Source: Flavobacteriales bacterium (GTDB lineage: Bacteria > Bacteroidota > Bacteroidia > Flavobacteriales_D > Crocinitomicaceae). From it: a stretch of 64,000 nt of DNA. The notes below the pieces were generated by a model. The model was not told the origin of the DNA. It saw nothing but the letters and a program-made list of their open reading frames with translations, and made no database searches. The position numbers and the translations under genes were made by a program. Shown in pieces: positions 8,024 to 19,233 of the stretch (position 1 is the stretch's first letter; the number at the start of each line of letters is the position of its first letter). The DNA lies in contig VEQH01000003.1 in the NCBI GenBank assembly GCA_018883325.1, positions 59,018 to 123,017 of the forward strand. The letters are read 5' to 3'.

Positions 8024-9274
8024 ATGCGCTTATTTTATTCATCTATTATTACCTTATTTCTTAGTTTTCAATCCTTTTCACAAGACAGTTTATCTGTCCT
8101 TTTCATTGGGAATAGCTACGTTTACACCTTTGATTTACCTACAGTTTTAAAAAATTTAGCTTTATCAAAAGGCGATAAATTAGCCATAGCTTCCAAAACA
8201 AACGGAGGTTACACTTTTCAAAATCATGTAAATGATCCAGTAACCTACACAAAAATCCATTTAACTGATTGGAATTATGTCATTCTACAAGGTCAAAGCC
8301 AAGAACCAAGTTTTCCTTACTCACAAGTAAACGCAACAACTTTACCTTACGCCATTCAACTTGCAGATTCTGTTTATACCAATGCTGCTTGCTCTCAAGT
8401 TCAATATTTCATGACTTGGGGACGACAAAATGGTGATTCGCAATGGGATTCTATAAACACTTTTGACAAGATGAATTGGCGATTGCGCGATGCGTATTTA
8501 AGAATTGCAGAAAATGCAAATGCTAGTGTTGCAGCAGCTGGTCCAACGTGGAAATATGTGCGCGACAATCATCCAACAATTGAACTTTTTTCAACAGATG
8601 GTTCACATCCAAGTTTTGCTGGAACTTATTTGAATGCCTGTGTTTTCTACAGTTCGCTATTTCACAAAAGTCCAGAAGGAGCAAGTTACATCGGTTCACT
8701 AGATCAAACAACAGCTCAGATTTTACAGCAAGCGGCAAAGAAAATTGTAATCGATAGTTTATCAACTTGGAGATTAAAACACACCGATTCTCTTGCAAAA
8801 GTTCTCATTTCTTATTCATCAACGCAAACTCCTGCAACCTATCAATTTGCTTCAAATGCTTCATTGATAACAAATTATTCGTGGAATTTTGGTGACGGAC
8901 AGGCTTCTAACCTACCAAATCCAACACATACTTATTCATCAAGTGGAACTTACACTGTTCAATTAATTGGAGAAGGTCCTTGTGGAAGCGACACTTCAAG
9001 TGTTCAAATTGTAGTGAACTTGGCTAACAATCAAGAACTTTCAAAAAAGGTAAATGTCTTTGCGATTGGAAACAATTCCTTTAAACTTATTGGCTTCGAC
9101 AAATTAAATGAACTACAAATTTTTGACCTTGCGGGAAGAAGTGTTGCTTTTGAAAAATTACAGCAAACAGATAATGAAATCGTTTTCAAATTAAAGAATG
9201 TTGGAATTTTCTTTTGTACAATCAGTTCAGAATCGGGTGAAGCAAGGATAAAATTACCACTCACAGTTGATTAA
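8024..9274 (+). CDS. Secreted SGNH-like hydrolase with PKD and T9SS sorting domains
   Basis: This is a secreted or surface-attached protein of 416 residues. It has a signal peptide (MRLFYSSIITLFLSFQSFS), then an SGNH/GDSL-like hydrolase domain: block I LFIGNSYVYT with the nucleophile-position Ser, NYVILQGQSQEP, and a late DGSHPSFAGTYL with the Asp-x-x-His pair. A PKD domain follows (about 270-335; SWNFGDGQAS...PTHTYSSSGTYTV). The C-terminus (about 340-416) has the IFDLAGRSV core of a T9SS type A sorting domain. Family knowledge suggests esterase or deacetylase action on a glycan or lipid; the substrate is not visible. It probably shares a transcript with the SDR gene. Confidence 0.82.
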   Translation: MRLFYSSIITLFLSFQSFSQDSLSVLFIGNSYVYTFDLPTVLKNLALSKGDKLAIASKTNGGYTFQNHVNDPVTYTKIHLTDWNYVILQGQSQEPSFPYSQVNATTLPYAIQLADSVYTNAACSQVQYFMTWGRQNGDSQWDSINTFDKMNWRLRDAYLRIAENANASVAAAGPTWKYVRDNHPTIELFSTDGSHPSFAGTYLNACVFYSSLFHKSPEGASYIGSLDQTTAQILQQAAKKIVIDSLSTWRLKHTDSLAKVLISYSSTQTPATYQFASNASLITNYSWNFGDGQASNLPNPTHTYSSSGTYTVQLIGEGPCGSDTSSVQIVVNLANNQELSKKVNVFAIGNNSFKLIGFDKLNELQIFDLAGRSVAFEKLQQTDNEIVFKLKNVGIFFCTISSESGEARIKLPLTVD

Positions 9275-9334
9275 GTCCAAAAGGAGTTTTAGCTAAGATT
9301 TTAAAAAAAATCGCAAGGAACAGAGGATGACATA

Positions 9335-9460
9335 ATAAGACCGTTTCAAAAGTCGATAATTTAGGCTTTCTAAAAATTTAAACCCGGAGTTTACCCTTGT
9401 AAATGAGGATTTTAAATTTTTAGAGTAACGACAAGTAGCGAGTTTTGCAACGGTCTTATA
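9335..9460. repeat. Long-hairpin palindromic repeat element (MITE- or REP-like)
   Basis: Outer arms ATAAGACCGTTTCAAAA (9335-9351) and its near-perfect reverse complement at 9444-9460 (one mismatch) enclose a second nested inverted repeat, TCTAAAAATTTAAA with TTTAAATTTTTAGA. The centre (CCCGGAGTTTACCC...) is imperfectly palindromic. The whole is about 126 bases, holds no gene, and lies between the SGNH hydrolase and proS. It may be a non-autonomous mobile repeat or may act as a terminator. No second copy was seen here. Confidence 0.6.
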
Positions 9461-9544
9461 ATCTGAAAAATAAATTTCGAATTTTCAGTTTCCATTATTC
9501 AATTGTTCTCCTAGTCCTTAAATTGTTCAATTGCAACAAATGAT

Positions 9545-9552
9545 TACTTTTG
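9545..9552 (+). promoter_or_regulatory. proS promoter (-33 TTG and -7 TACTTTTG)
   Basis: TACTTTTG matches TAnnTTTG, ends 22 bases before the proS ATG, and has a TTG at 9523-9525 with a 19-base spacer, within the 17-23 range described for Flavobacteriia promoters. Confidence 0.65.
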
Positions 9553-9574
9553 CACCCTATTTATTAATTGGAGT

Positions 9575-11047
9575 ATGGCACAGAAAAGCGTTACAAGAGC
9601 AGAAGATTATTCGAAATGGTACAATGAATTGGTTTATGCCGCAGATTTAGCTGAACATTCAGACGTGCGTGGCTGTATGGTTATCAAGCCTTATGGTTAT
9701 GCGATTTGGGAGAAAATGAGAGATGTTTTGGATACAAAATTCAAAGAGACTGGTCACTCAAACGCTTATTTCCCATTGTTCATTCCGAAATCTTACTTGA
9801 GTAAAGAAGCAAGTCACGTTGATGGTTTTGCGAAAGAATGTGCCGTTGTGACGCATTACCGCTTGAAAAATGCAGAAGATGGAAGTGGCGTTATCGTTGA
9901 CCCGACAGCAAAATTGGAAGAGGAATTAATCGTTCGTCCAACTTCTGAAACCATTATTTGGAACTCCTATAAAAACTGGATTCAATCTTACAGAGATTTA
10001 CCGATACTAATCAACCAATGGGCAAACGTTGTTCGTTGGGAAATGCGCACGCGTTTGTTTTTGCGCACAACAGAATTTCTTTGGCAAGAAGGACATACAG
10101 CGCACGCAACTAAAGCAGAAGCAATTGCAGAAGCTGAACAAATGTTAGATGTGTACGCTGATTTCGCTGAAAATTATATGGCAATGCCTGTAATCAAAGG
10201 AAGAAAATCAGAAAGTGAGCGTTTTGCTGGTGCAGAAGATACCTTGTGTATTGAAGCGATGATGCAAGACGGAAAAGCTTTACAAGCTGGGACTTCTCAC
10301 TTTTTAGGTCAAAATTTCGCGAAAGCTTTTGAAGTGAAATTTGCTGACAAAGAAGGAAAATTAGACTACGTTTGGGCAACATCTTGGGGTGTTTCTACAC
10401 GTTTGATGGGAGCATTAATTATGACGCATTCAGATGACGAAGGTTTGGTTTTACCTCCAACATTGGCTCCAATTCAAGTAGTTGCTGTTCCGATTTACAG
10501 AACGGAAGAAGAATTGCTTGCTATCACTGAAAAAATGAAGGAATTAGCTACAAAACTAAAAGCACGTGGCATTTCTTTCAAATTTGACGACGACGACAAT
10601 CGCCGACCAGGATGGAAATTTGCACATTACGAAGTGAAAGGTGTTCCTATTCGTGTGGCAATGGGTCCGAGAGATTTAGAAAATGGTAAAGCTGAAATTG
10701 CTCGTCGCGACACGAAAGAAAAACAAACGGTTGATTTCGAAGGTTTAGATTCATTTATCGAAAATCTATTGGGAGAAATTCAAACAAATTTATTCGAACG
10801 TGCAAAAGCTTTTAGAGCTGCAAACACGAAGAAAGTAGATACATACGAAGAATTCAAAAAGCAAATTGATGGTGGTGGATTTTTCTTAGCTCATTGGGAC
10901 GGAACGAAAGAAACGGAATCAAAAATTAAAGAAGAAACACAAGCTACTATTCGTTGCATCGCATTGGATCAAGAACCAGAACAAGGAGTGTGTATGGTAA
11001 CCGGAAAACCTTCAGCAGGACGAGTAATTTTCGCTAAAGCTTATTGA
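9575..11047 (+). CDS. proS: Prolyl-tRNA synthetase (archaeal/eukaryotic-type, class IIa)
   Basis: This enzyme charges tRNA-Pro with proline in the cytoplasm. The 490-residue protein lacks the editing insertion of the long bacterial form and matches the short 'type 3' ProS: an N-terminal [14 protein letters not shown], class II motif 2 ([24 protein letters not shown]), an [26 protein letters not shown] anticodon-binding region, and the C-terminal extension ending in GRVIFAKAY. The ATG at 9575 follows a good promoter. The trmN6-like gene starts one base after its stop, so the two translation-related genes probably share a transcript. Confidence 0.97.
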   Translation: MAQKSVTRAEDYSKWYNELVYAADLAEHSDVRGCMVIKPYGYAIWEKMRDVLDTKFKETGHSNAYFPLFIPKSYLSKEASHVDGFAKECAVVTHYRLKNAEDGSGVIVDPTAKLEEELIVRPTSETIIWNSYKNWIQSYRDLPILINQWANVVRWEMRTRLFLRTTEFLWQEGHTAHATKAEAIAEAEQMLDVYADFAENYMAMPVIKGRKSESERFAGAEDTLCIEAMMQDGKALQAGTSHFLGQNFAKAFEVKFADKEGKLDYVWATSWGVSTRLMGALIMTHSDDEGLVLPPTLAPIQVVAVPIYRTEEELLAITEKMKELATKLKARGISFKFDDDDNRRPGWKFAHYEVKGVPIRVAMGPRDLENGKAEIARRDTKEKQTVDFEGLDSFIENLLGEIQTNLFERAKAFRAANTKKVDTYEEFKKQIDGGGFFLAHWDGTKETESKIKEETQATIRCIALDQEPEQGVCMVTGKPSAGRVIFAKAY

Positions 11048-11048
11048 T

Positions 11049-11753
11049 TTGTCTGTTTTTCGCTTCAAGCAATTTGACGTAAAACAAACTCAAAATCCAT
11101 TAAAAGTTGGTACGGATAGTATGTTGCTCGGTGCTTTTATCGATGCAAATTATAAGCGTTTTGGTTTAGATTTAGGATCAGGAACAGGAGTTCTTTCCTT
11201 GATGATTGCTCAAAAAAATACCGAAATCCAAATAGATGCAATTGAAATCAATCCACTTGCGGCGGAAGAATGTTCCTTTAATTTTGAACAATCAGTTTGG
11301 AACAATCGCTTGAAATGCATCGAAGGTGATTACTTGAAATTAGATTTTCAAAAAAGCTACGATTTGATTTTTTCCAATCCACCTTACCATTTGGAGGAAG
11401 TTTTGAACGATAATAATGAGATAACACGCGCAAAACACAGCAGTAGCAATGAGTTAGTAGAATTGTTTTGTTTGGTCAATCGAATTTTAAGCGAAGATGG
11501 AGATTTTTGGGTAATCCTTCCTTTTCAAATGCAAACTTACATTCAAAAAATAGCCGCCGAAAATCACCTTTTCTGCAAGCAATTGATTCAAATTCACGCC
11601 AAATCAAACAAACCAAATACGCGCACTATTTTTCGATTTTCAAAGAATTCAGGACTGCTCTCTCAACGCGACTTTTTCATTCGCAATGAAGATAATTCTT
11701 ACACTTCTGAATACATTGAATTAACAAAAGAATTTCATTTTGTTGAGTTGTAA
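11049..11753 (+). CDS. trmN6: tRNA1(Val) adenine-37 N6-methyltransferase-like protein
   Basis: This is a SAM-dependent methyltransferase of the YfiC/TrmN6 family, which methylates A37 of tRNA-Val in E. coli. The 234-residue protein opens with FRFKQFDVKQTQNPLKVGTDSMLLGAF, has the SAM motif GLDLGSGTGVLSLM, an acidic IDAIEINPLA, and the catalytic NPPYH, marking an N6-adenine enzyme. The start is a TTG at 11049, one base after the proS stop; no ATG upstream fits and the family N-terminus begins right there. The neighbouring synthetase supports a role in tRNA maturation. The RNA target in this organism is inferred. Confidence 0.88.
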   Translation: MSVFRFKQFDVKQTQNPLKVGTDSMLLGAFIDANYKRFGLDLGSGTGVLSLMIAQKNTEIQIDAIEINPLAAEECSFNFEQSVWNNRLKCIEGDYLKLDFQKSYDLIFSNPPYHLEEVLNDNNEITRAKHSSSNELVELFCLVNRILSEDGDFWVILPFQMQTYIQKIAAENHLFCKQLIQIHAKSNKPNTRTIFRFSKNSGLLSQRDFFIRNEDNSYTSEYIELTKEFHFVEL

Positions 11754-11866
11754 ACTTCATGACAAGAGATAAAATTTCTAGGCAATTTATACTTTATTCT
11801 AAGCAAAAAATAAGCTTCAAAACACAGAACAACTAATTCGAAAACAGAAATAGTATTGAAATTTTC

Positions 11867-14197
11867 CTATTTCAACTCGCGTTCAAACAATTCAAAAATT
11901 CTTCTGTATTCATCAAACCAAGAATAACTTTCTGTGAAGCTATGTTGCTCAATCGGATAAACGGCCATTTCCCAATTGGTTTTACCCAATTCTAATAATC
12001 GTTGATTGAGACGCACAACATCTTGAAATTGAACGTTATCGTCAACCATTCCATGTAAAATCAACAATGGATTTTTTAGGTTTTCAGCAAAATTAATAGG
12101 TGAACTTTTGCGATAAGCTTCAGGATCGGTCTCTGGATAATTCAAAATATTACTTGTGTATTCGTGATTGTAATGTGCCCAATCGGTTACGGAACGCAAA
12201 GCTGCACCACAAGCAAACTCATCTGGTGTGGTGAAAAGTCCCATCAAAGTGATAAAACCGCCATAAGATCCTCCGTAAATTCCGACACGTTTTGGGTCTA
12301 TCTTATGATTTTCAACCAAGAACTTTTTGGCATCCACAAAATCCTGTAAATCGCGACCACCCATGTGGCGATAAATTGCAGTTCGATATGCCTTGCCGTA
12401 ACCTTCACTCGCACGATAATCAACATCTAAAACTGTGTAACCTAAATCTGTAAGTAGATTATGAAACATGTATTCACGGAAGTAAGTACTCCAATATTTA
12501 TGAGCATTTTGTAGATAACCTGCGCCATGAACAAACAATACAGCTGCCCCATTTTTCTTAGAAGCATTAGGTTCGTAGATTCGTGCATAAACAGGAATTC
12601 CATCCGAACCTTTGAACGTAATAACAGCTGGATTTCGCCATTTGTAAGCATTGAATTTTTCCGTTGTCGAAAAAGTAAGTTGTTTTTGCTCTAATGTCGC
12701 TTTTGGAGTATTTTTCATATAGAATAATTCCCAAGGCTGATTACTTGTCGAAACACGTACAGCCAAAGATTTTTCATCCGGGGAAATAGCAACATCGTAA
12801 TATCCATCGCTAGTCAAAATTGGCGTCATTTTTTTTGTAGCAATTTCAAAATGATAAAAACTTCGATTTCCTGGATGAGATTGATTACTTGTAATGTAAA
12901 ATGTTTTTCTGTCTGCCGCTAATTGAACGGAATGAATCTCAAAATTTCCTTTTGTTAATTGCGTTTTTTTATTTTGGAGCAAATCAAACAAATACAAGTG
13001 AGAATTGCCATCTTCCTCCGATTGAAAATAGAATGATTTTCCATCTTCCAACCAATCCAAAGTACCAATTTCTGAATTCCAAGAACCAATTCCTGGCCCA
13101 CCAATCCAAGCTTCATCGTGTTGATGTTCAATTTCAACAATCGTTGCTTTGTGTAAGTTTACCAATACTATCCAACGGTCTTTATTGTCTGCGCTTCGAA
13201 TGTCACACAAAGCGACTGGACTATTTTTCGCAAAAACCAAAGGATGAACAAATAAGGAGCGATCTTTCTCGTATTGTGGATTTTTAGTGTCGTTTAAATA
13301 CGCAGGTTTTGTTCTAATTCCAGTTAGATTCGAAAAATCAATTTTCAACAATGTATCATGCTCAAGATTAAACAAATACAACTCTTGATTCGGTTCTTTT
13401 TGACTTACTTTCGAACGCGCTTTTTGTTCATTCAGGTAGCCGTCAGCGGTAATAAATTGAGTTACACTTGTCGGTTTTTCTTTATTTGAATGGTAAGAAG
13501 TAAACGAAATATACTTTCCTGAAGGGTCAATTTGCAATTCACTTATTGAACCACTGCCAACAAATTTTTCTTTCGGAAACGGGAAACTCGAGCGTTTGTT
13601 TTTAGCATCGAACCAATTGTTTTTAGTGTTTTTATCCCGAATGTATTGAAATAACTCTGTCTGCTGTTTTAATAAAAAAGTGGAATCTATTTTTTCCTCT
13701 TGCTCCTCTCCACTTTTAAAATTTGTAATTTGAAGTAAAGATTTCCCCGACCAAATAAATAAATTTTGTCCCATTTGGAAAGCAATTTTAGTAGGGTCGC
13801 TAAGACGCTGCACATTGAACAATTGGTCAGAATGTTGGAAAATAACTTGCTGCGTATTCGTTTTTTTTGAATAAGCAATTATCGCATTTCCAGTGGAATA
13901 AAATTGTTCTAAAAACGAACTTTGCTTCGCATCATAACTCACTAAAGTTGCGTATTTATTTAGTTCCACCTTTTGAATTTTCCCTGATGATAATTCGTAA
14001 CTGTAAGTTGAGTTTCCAGGTTCTTTGTCTTTGTTCCATTCAAAATAAATTGATTTTCCATCTGCTGACCAACGATGATAATCAGGAAGAAACCCAACAA
14101 ATTCGTGACCTTTCATGATTTCTTTTAAATCCAATTGACCAACTATATCTAAAAAGCAAAACGGGCCAATAAAAAGTGCTAAAATTATATTTCTCAT
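11867..14197 (-). CDS. S9 family peptidase, dipeptidyl peptidase IV-like
   Basis: This is a serine peptidase of clan SC, family S9B/C, removing dipeptides (often X-Pro) from peptides in the periplasm. The 776-residue protein has a signal peptide (MRNIILALFIGPFCFLDIVG), a beta-propeller domain (about 25-500), and a C-terminal alpha/beta-hydrolase domain with nucleophile Ser644 in GGSYGG, Asp719 in HGMVDDNVQF and His752 in EQHSF, matching the Ser-Asp-His order and spacing of DPP-IV. A TACATTTG promoter box ends 4 bases before the ATG. The plus-strand genes converge on it with no obvious terminator. The precise cleavage preference is inferred. Confidence 0.92.
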   Translation of the reverse strand: MRNIILALFIGPFCFLDIVGQLDLKEIMKGHEFVGFLPDYHRWSADGKSIYFEWNKDKEPGNSTYSYELSSGKIQKVELNKYATLVSYDAKQSSFLEQFYSTGNAIIAYSKKTNTQQVIFQHSDQLFNVQRLSDPTKIAFQMGQNLFIWSGKSLLQITNFKSGEEQEEKIDSTFLLKQQTELFQYIRDKNTKNNWFDAKNKRSSFPFPKEKFVGSGSISELQIDPSGKYISFTSYHSNKEKPTSVTQFITADGYLNEQKARSKVSQKEPNQELYLFNLEHDTLLKIDFSNLTGIRTKPAYLNDTKNPQYEKDRSLFVHPLVFAKNSPVALCDIRSADNKDRWIVLVNLHKATIVEIEHQHDEAWIGGPGIGSWNSEIGTLDWLEDGKSFYFQSEEDGNSHLYLFDLLQNKKTQLTKGNFEIHSVQLAADRKTFYITSNQSHPGNRSFYHFEIATKKMTPILTSDGYYDVAISPDEKSLAVRVSTSNQPWELFYMKNTPKATLEQKQLTFSTTEKFNAYKWRNPAVITFKGSDGIPVYARIYEPNASKKNGAAVLFVHGAGYLQNAHKYWSTYFREYMFHNLLTDLGYTVLDVDYRASEGYGKAYRTAIYRHMGGRDLQDFVDAKKFLVENHKIDPKRVGIYGGSYGGFITLMGLFTTPDEFACGAALRSVTDWAHYNHEYTSNILNYPETDPEAYRKSSPINFAENLKNPLLILHGMVDDNVQFQDVVRLNQRLLELGKTNWEMAVYPIEQHSFTESYSWFDEYRRIFELFERELK

Positions 14198-14201
14198 AAA
14201 G

Positions 14202-14209
14202 CAAATGTA
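14202..14209 (-). promoter_or_regulatory. -7 box for the S9 peptidase, next to the ATG
   Basis: TACATTTG on the minus strand ends 4 bases before the ATG at 14197. The predicted transcription start falls on the start codon, so the mRNA may be leaderless. Confidence 0.5.
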
Positions 14210-14516
14210 AGTTTCAAATATTGAATTAAAAAGAAAAAAAATCCTCGTTCAAACGATTTAATTGAATTTAATGGACAATTTCAAAATAACATAAAAGTTA
14301 AAATTCAAATTAAAAATTTCCATCACAAGAATAATTCAAATCTATTTTAAAATGTTGGAAATCTGTTTTTAGTTCAAATTTTAAATTGCTTTTCTTTTAA
14401 GAATTCGTCCTAAAAAAAAACATAATTTCTTCAAAAAAAAATCTAAAAGTTTATTCATAAATATATTTTATTTTATTAATAAAAAACATAAATAAACACT
14501 ATGCTATTCTTCTTCA
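14210..14516. other. AT-rich divergent intergenic region
   Basis: This is the gap of about 300 bases between the divergent peptidase and T9SS-cargo genes. It is extremely AT-rich with poly-A and poly-T runs, which probably lets both promoters melt. I see no gene, RNA or clear repeat in it. Confidence 0.4.
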
Positions 14517-14524
14517 TACGTTTG
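14517..14524 (+). promoter_or_regulatory. -7 box for the T9SS cargo / collagen-like pair
   Basis: TACGTTTG matches TAnnTTTG and ends 12 bases before the ATG at 14537. It would drive both the small T9SS protein and the collagen-like gene that follows after one base. Confidence 0.6.
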
Positions 14525-14536
14525 CTGAAATAGCCC

Positions 14537-16385
<1,849 letters not shown>

Positions 16386-16502
16386 ATTACTTTTTAAGAA
16401 ATTATACTAATTAACATCTTTAACTGTTATAATTGTATAATTCTCCTTATCGAAAATTACCTGTTTTGTTGAACTTAAATTTAGTTCATAATCACGAATA
16501 AC

Positions 16503-16913
16503 TTAAGAACCAGGGATTTCAGCTCCGTGTGGGTCAACTTTAGGGAAATTTAAAAAAGCATCCAAGCGATCAATTAATTTATCTGATTGAATATGTTCCA
16601 ATTGCTCAGCTATTTCGTGTACCTCATTGTCTTCAAAATGGAGAATATCATGAAGAAAAGTTTCCCAAATGCGGTGTTTTCTTAGGATTTGTAAAGCTCT
16701 GCTTCTTCCATTTTCTGTCAATGAAATTTTACCGTAAGGAACTTGTTCGATAAGTAATTTCTCTTTTAGTTTTTTGAGCATATCGTTGGCTGTTGCTGGA
16801 CGAACATTCAAATATTTCGCTAATTGATTTGTTCCTGTAACTTCCTGCTCATTTCCATCTGAAGTTAGATGAAGCAAGGCTTTTAAATAATTTTCTTCTG
16901 TTTGGGTTAACAT
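16503..16913 (-). CDS. DtxR/MntR-family metal-dependent repressor
   Basis: This cytoplasmic metal-sensing transcription regulator binds DNA when loaded with Mn2+ or Fe2+. The 136-residue protein has an N-terminal winged helix (MLTQTEENYLKALLHL... ATANDMLKKLKEKLLIE), the LTENGRSRALQILRKHRIWETFL linker, and a dimerisation helix with HEIAEQLEHIQSDKLIDRLDAFL, ending FPKVDPHGAEIPGS. It stops before the SH3-like FeoA domain of longer relatives, so it is of the short B. subtilis MntR type. I chose the ATG at 16913; a longer frame would run into the helicase gene and is not family-like. No metal transporter gene is adjacent, so its targets are elsewhere. Confidence 0.88.
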   Translation of the reverse strand: MLTQTEENYLKALLHLTSDGNEQEVTGTNQLAKYLNVRPATANDMLKKLKEKLLIEQVPYGKISLTENGRSRALQILRKHRIWETFLHDILHFEDNEVHEIAEQLEHIQSDKLIDRLDAFLNFPKVDPHGAEIPGS

Positions 16914-16955
16914 GCTTGTAAAAATAGAAATTTGAGGCAAAAACTGAACTACAAA

Positions 16956-16963
16956 CAAACCTA
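16956..16963 (-). promoter_or_regulatory. Possible -7 box for the MntR-like gene
   Basis: TAGGTTTG on the minus strand fits TAnnTTTG in the gap between the helicase stop and the regulator ATG, 42 bases before the latter. The regulator could equally be read through from the helicase gene. Confidence 0.35.
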
Positions 16964-16986
16964 AAGTGCTAAAAATTTTAATTGAC

Positions 16987-18216
16987 TCAATCCCAAGCCT
17001 CTGGGTTCTCATTTTTTGCAATTAATTTCTGCCAATCGTAATCGCCATTTTTAAATAAATCAACGTCTGAATCGCTAAGAATTGCTTTATACTCACTTTC
17101 CGATATCGAATAACGCTCGACTTCCTCACCTGTGTAAACTTCAATTGCCTCCAAAAATGGAACTTCTTCTTTGCTGCAAAAAGACATCGCTTGCCCTTTG
17201 TTATTGCCACGACCTGTTCGTCCGCAACGGTGAACGTAATTTTCTGGATTTTCAGGTAAATCGTAATTCACAACATAATCCATATTTGGAATGTCGATTC
17301 CTCGACAAGCAACATCCGTTGTTATTAAAACTTTATTTTCAGCACTTCTAAAGCGATCTAGAATGGCAAAACGTTCCTGTTGCTCGATGCCACCGTGTAA
17401 TGCTTCAGACTTAATGTCAACGCGTTCCATCGCTGCAACCACTCGTTCAGCTCTTATTTTCGTACGAACAAAAACAATGAATTTATAATCAGGATACTCT
17501 TTCAGTAAATTCTCCAAGAAAAACCGTTTGTCGTCCATTTCAACCATACACACTGCATGATCAACATTTTTTGAAACTGGATTTTGTGGTGAAATTTGTA
17601 TGCGAATAGCGTCGCGCACGACGTCGTAAGCTAAAGATTTTATTTTCTTGGAAATCGTTGCTGTAAAAAATAAAGTTTGTCGCTGTTTAGGAATCTTGCG
17701 GATTACATCTTGAATGTCCTTGTTAAAACCTAAATCCAACATCAAATCAGCTTCGTCCAGCACAAACATTTCCAATTGCGAAATATCGACAAACCCTTGA
17801 GAAATAAGGTCAAACATGCGTCCAGGTGTAGCCACCAACACATCTAAACCATCTTTCAACGATTTGATTTGTTTATCTTGCTCAACACCACCATACAAAC
17901 CTAAAACGCGCAAATGAGTTTGAGCTCCAATTTCTTCAACCACCTTAGCAATTTGCTTACACAATTCACGTGTCGGAACAAGAATTAAAGCTCGAATTCC
18001 TGAATATTTTCCACGAGGTTTTACCAATAAACGATTCAACATCGGAATCACAAAGGCTGCTGTTTTACCCGTTCCTGTTTGCGCTACCGCCATCACATCT
18101 TCTCCATCTAAAATATGTTTAATTGCTCTAAATTGGATATCTGTTGGACGGTTAAAACCCAAAATATCTAATTGTTTTACAATAGATTGGGAGAGGTTGT
18201 AATCTTTAAATTTCAT
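16987..18216 (-). CDS. DEAD-box ATP-dependent RNA helicase (RhlE-like)
   Basis: This cytoplasmic helicase unwinds short RNA duplexes, typically in ribosome assembly or mRNA turnover. The 409-residue core protein has the Q motif (RPTDIQ), motif I AQTGTGKT (Lys51), Ia PTREL, DEAD at 154-157, motif III as TAT (185-187, where SAT is usual), and motif VI HRCGRTGR. There is almost no C-terminal basic tail, so it lacks the RNA-targeting extension of some RhlE and DbpA proteins. A TACCTTTG box at 18264-18271 probably drives it. Subfamily naming is by overall pattern only. Confidence 0.92.
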   Translation of the reverse strand: MKFKDYNLSQSIVKQLDILGFNRPTDIQFRAIKHILDGEDVMAVAQTGTGKTAAFVIPMLNRLLVKPRGKYSGIRALILVPTRELCKQIAKVVEEIGAQTHLRVLGLYGGVEQDKQIKSLKDGLDVLVATPGRMFDLISQGFVDISQLEMFVLDEADLMLDLGFNKDIQDVIRKIPKQRQTLFFTATISKKIKSLAYDVVRDAIRIQISPQNPVSKNVDHAVCMVEMDDKRFFLENLLKEYPDYKFIVFVRTKIRAERVVAAMERVDIKSEALHGGIEQQERFAILDRFRSAENKVLITTDVACRGIDIPNMDYVVNYDLPENPENYVHRCGRTGRGNNKGQAMSFCSKEEVPFLEAIEVYTGEEVERYSISESEYKAILSDSDVDLFKNGDYDWQKLIAKNENPEAWD

Positions 18217-18263
18217 TTGATTTTACTTTACTTTGCGCAATTGATGAATTGCTGTCTTTTTTA

Positions 18264-18271
18264 CAAAGGTA
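18264..18271 (-). promoter_or_regulatory. -7 box for the DEAD-box helicase
   Basis: TACCTTTG on the minus strand matches TAnnTTTG, 47 bases before the helicase ATG. The longer leader suits genes controlled by RNA structure or cold, but nothing specific is visible. Confidence 0.45.
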
Positions 18272-18327
18272 ATGATAAGCCCTCGAACTCATGCAACTTT
18301 GTTAGGAACGGAAAAATGAAGGAAAAA

Positions 18328-19188
18328 CTAAGTTGTTTCAATCAAAATTTCAAACAATTGTGAAGGAGCACCATCGTTATCTGAAGCTACGAAAAAGCGA
18401 TTTTTATCATTCGTTTGGCAAATTGCTTCTAGTTTAATTGGTAAAAGCTTTTCATTTAGTTTAAAAGGTTCAAAGCGAAGTTCCATTTGGGCTTGTAGTT
18501 CACTGATTTTAAAAGTTGAAATGACACTTCCAATAATTGCTCCATCGTTGTACCAATCAGCTGTATCTTCAGCACTTGCCGTACAATAAAACACTCCAAA
18601 TTCATCGATTGTTGCTCCAGAAATTCCCAAATTCATACCATTTAACTGTCCAAGATTAAGATGGTAACTAGTGCAAACAAATTGATTACTTTTCTGCTCC
18701 AAAAAGTTAAAAAATACAGTTTGATTTACTTCGAAAAGCGTATTTGTACCTCGATTAAAAAAGAATAATCGCTCCTCAAAACAAGCTAATGCTTCAATGT
18801 TCCAATCCTTAAATTCAATTGCCAACTCCTTCCGAATTTGAGCATAAAATGGCAGAAGGTCAAATTGAAGTGTTAAAGTTGAATTTAATGCAAATAACTT
18901 TGCTTGATTTCTATTCAATTCAGTTGAACCAGAGCCTATCACCAACACATAAGGAATTTCTTTGTAATAAACAATTGTACTTGCTTCAAAATCAAGCTTA
19001 TCCTTTTTAGGAAATTGTTTAATTTTCAGATCAGGAGAATGTAAAACCTGTATCAATTCTCCTTGTTGATTGCAAATTGAAATTTCATTCGCATTATCAG
19101 AAATCATCCATAAATTCCCTTCATAAAATTCCATTCCTGAAACCGCAGGAACTTTCAAATCATAAGAATTTAGAACTGTTATCTTCAT
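18328..19188 (-). CDS. Beta-propeller protein of unknown function (DUF6929-like)
   Basis: This 286-residue protein has no signal peptide. It reads as a run of blade-like strands (VSGMEFYEGNLWMISDNANEISI, LDFEASTIVY, WNIEALACFEERLFFFNRG, GISGATIDEFGVFYCTASAEDTADWYNDG, KLEAICQTNDKNRFFVASDND). The 'IEAL/LEAI' Glu repeats and the ASAEDTADWYNDG segment recall the esterase-like-phytase and DUF6929 propellers of Bacteroidota. I do not know its function. It is monocistronic by spacing (45 bases from the Crp gene stop) and converges with no plus-strand gene. Confidence 0.6.
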   Translation of the reverse strand: MKITVLNSYDLKVPAVSGMEFYEGNLWMISDNANEISICNQQGELIQVLHSPDLKIKQFPKKDKLDFEASTIVYYKEIPYVLVIGSGSTELNRNQAKLFALNSTLTLQFDLLPFYAQIRKELAIEFKDWNIEALACFEERLFFFNRGTNTLFEVNQTVFFNFLEQKSNQFVCTSYHLNLGQLNGMNLGISGATIDEFGVFYCTASAEDTADWYNDGAIIGSVISTFKISELQAQMELRFEPFKLNEKLLPIKLEAICQTNDKNRFFVASDNDGAPSQLFEILIETT

Positions 19189-19233
19189 TAAGGAATATTA
19201 AAAGTGAGAAGTCAATCTAATAAAATCTATCAA

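Noticed and set aside
12901..13287. 128-codon plus-strand frame inside the S9 peptidase gene
   Set aside because: Its residues show only the reverse pattern of the real gene; no start context or homology signature.
16914..17021. Longer start for the MntR-like regulator
   Set aside because: The added 36 residues overlap the helicase gene and break the usual winged-helix N-terminus.
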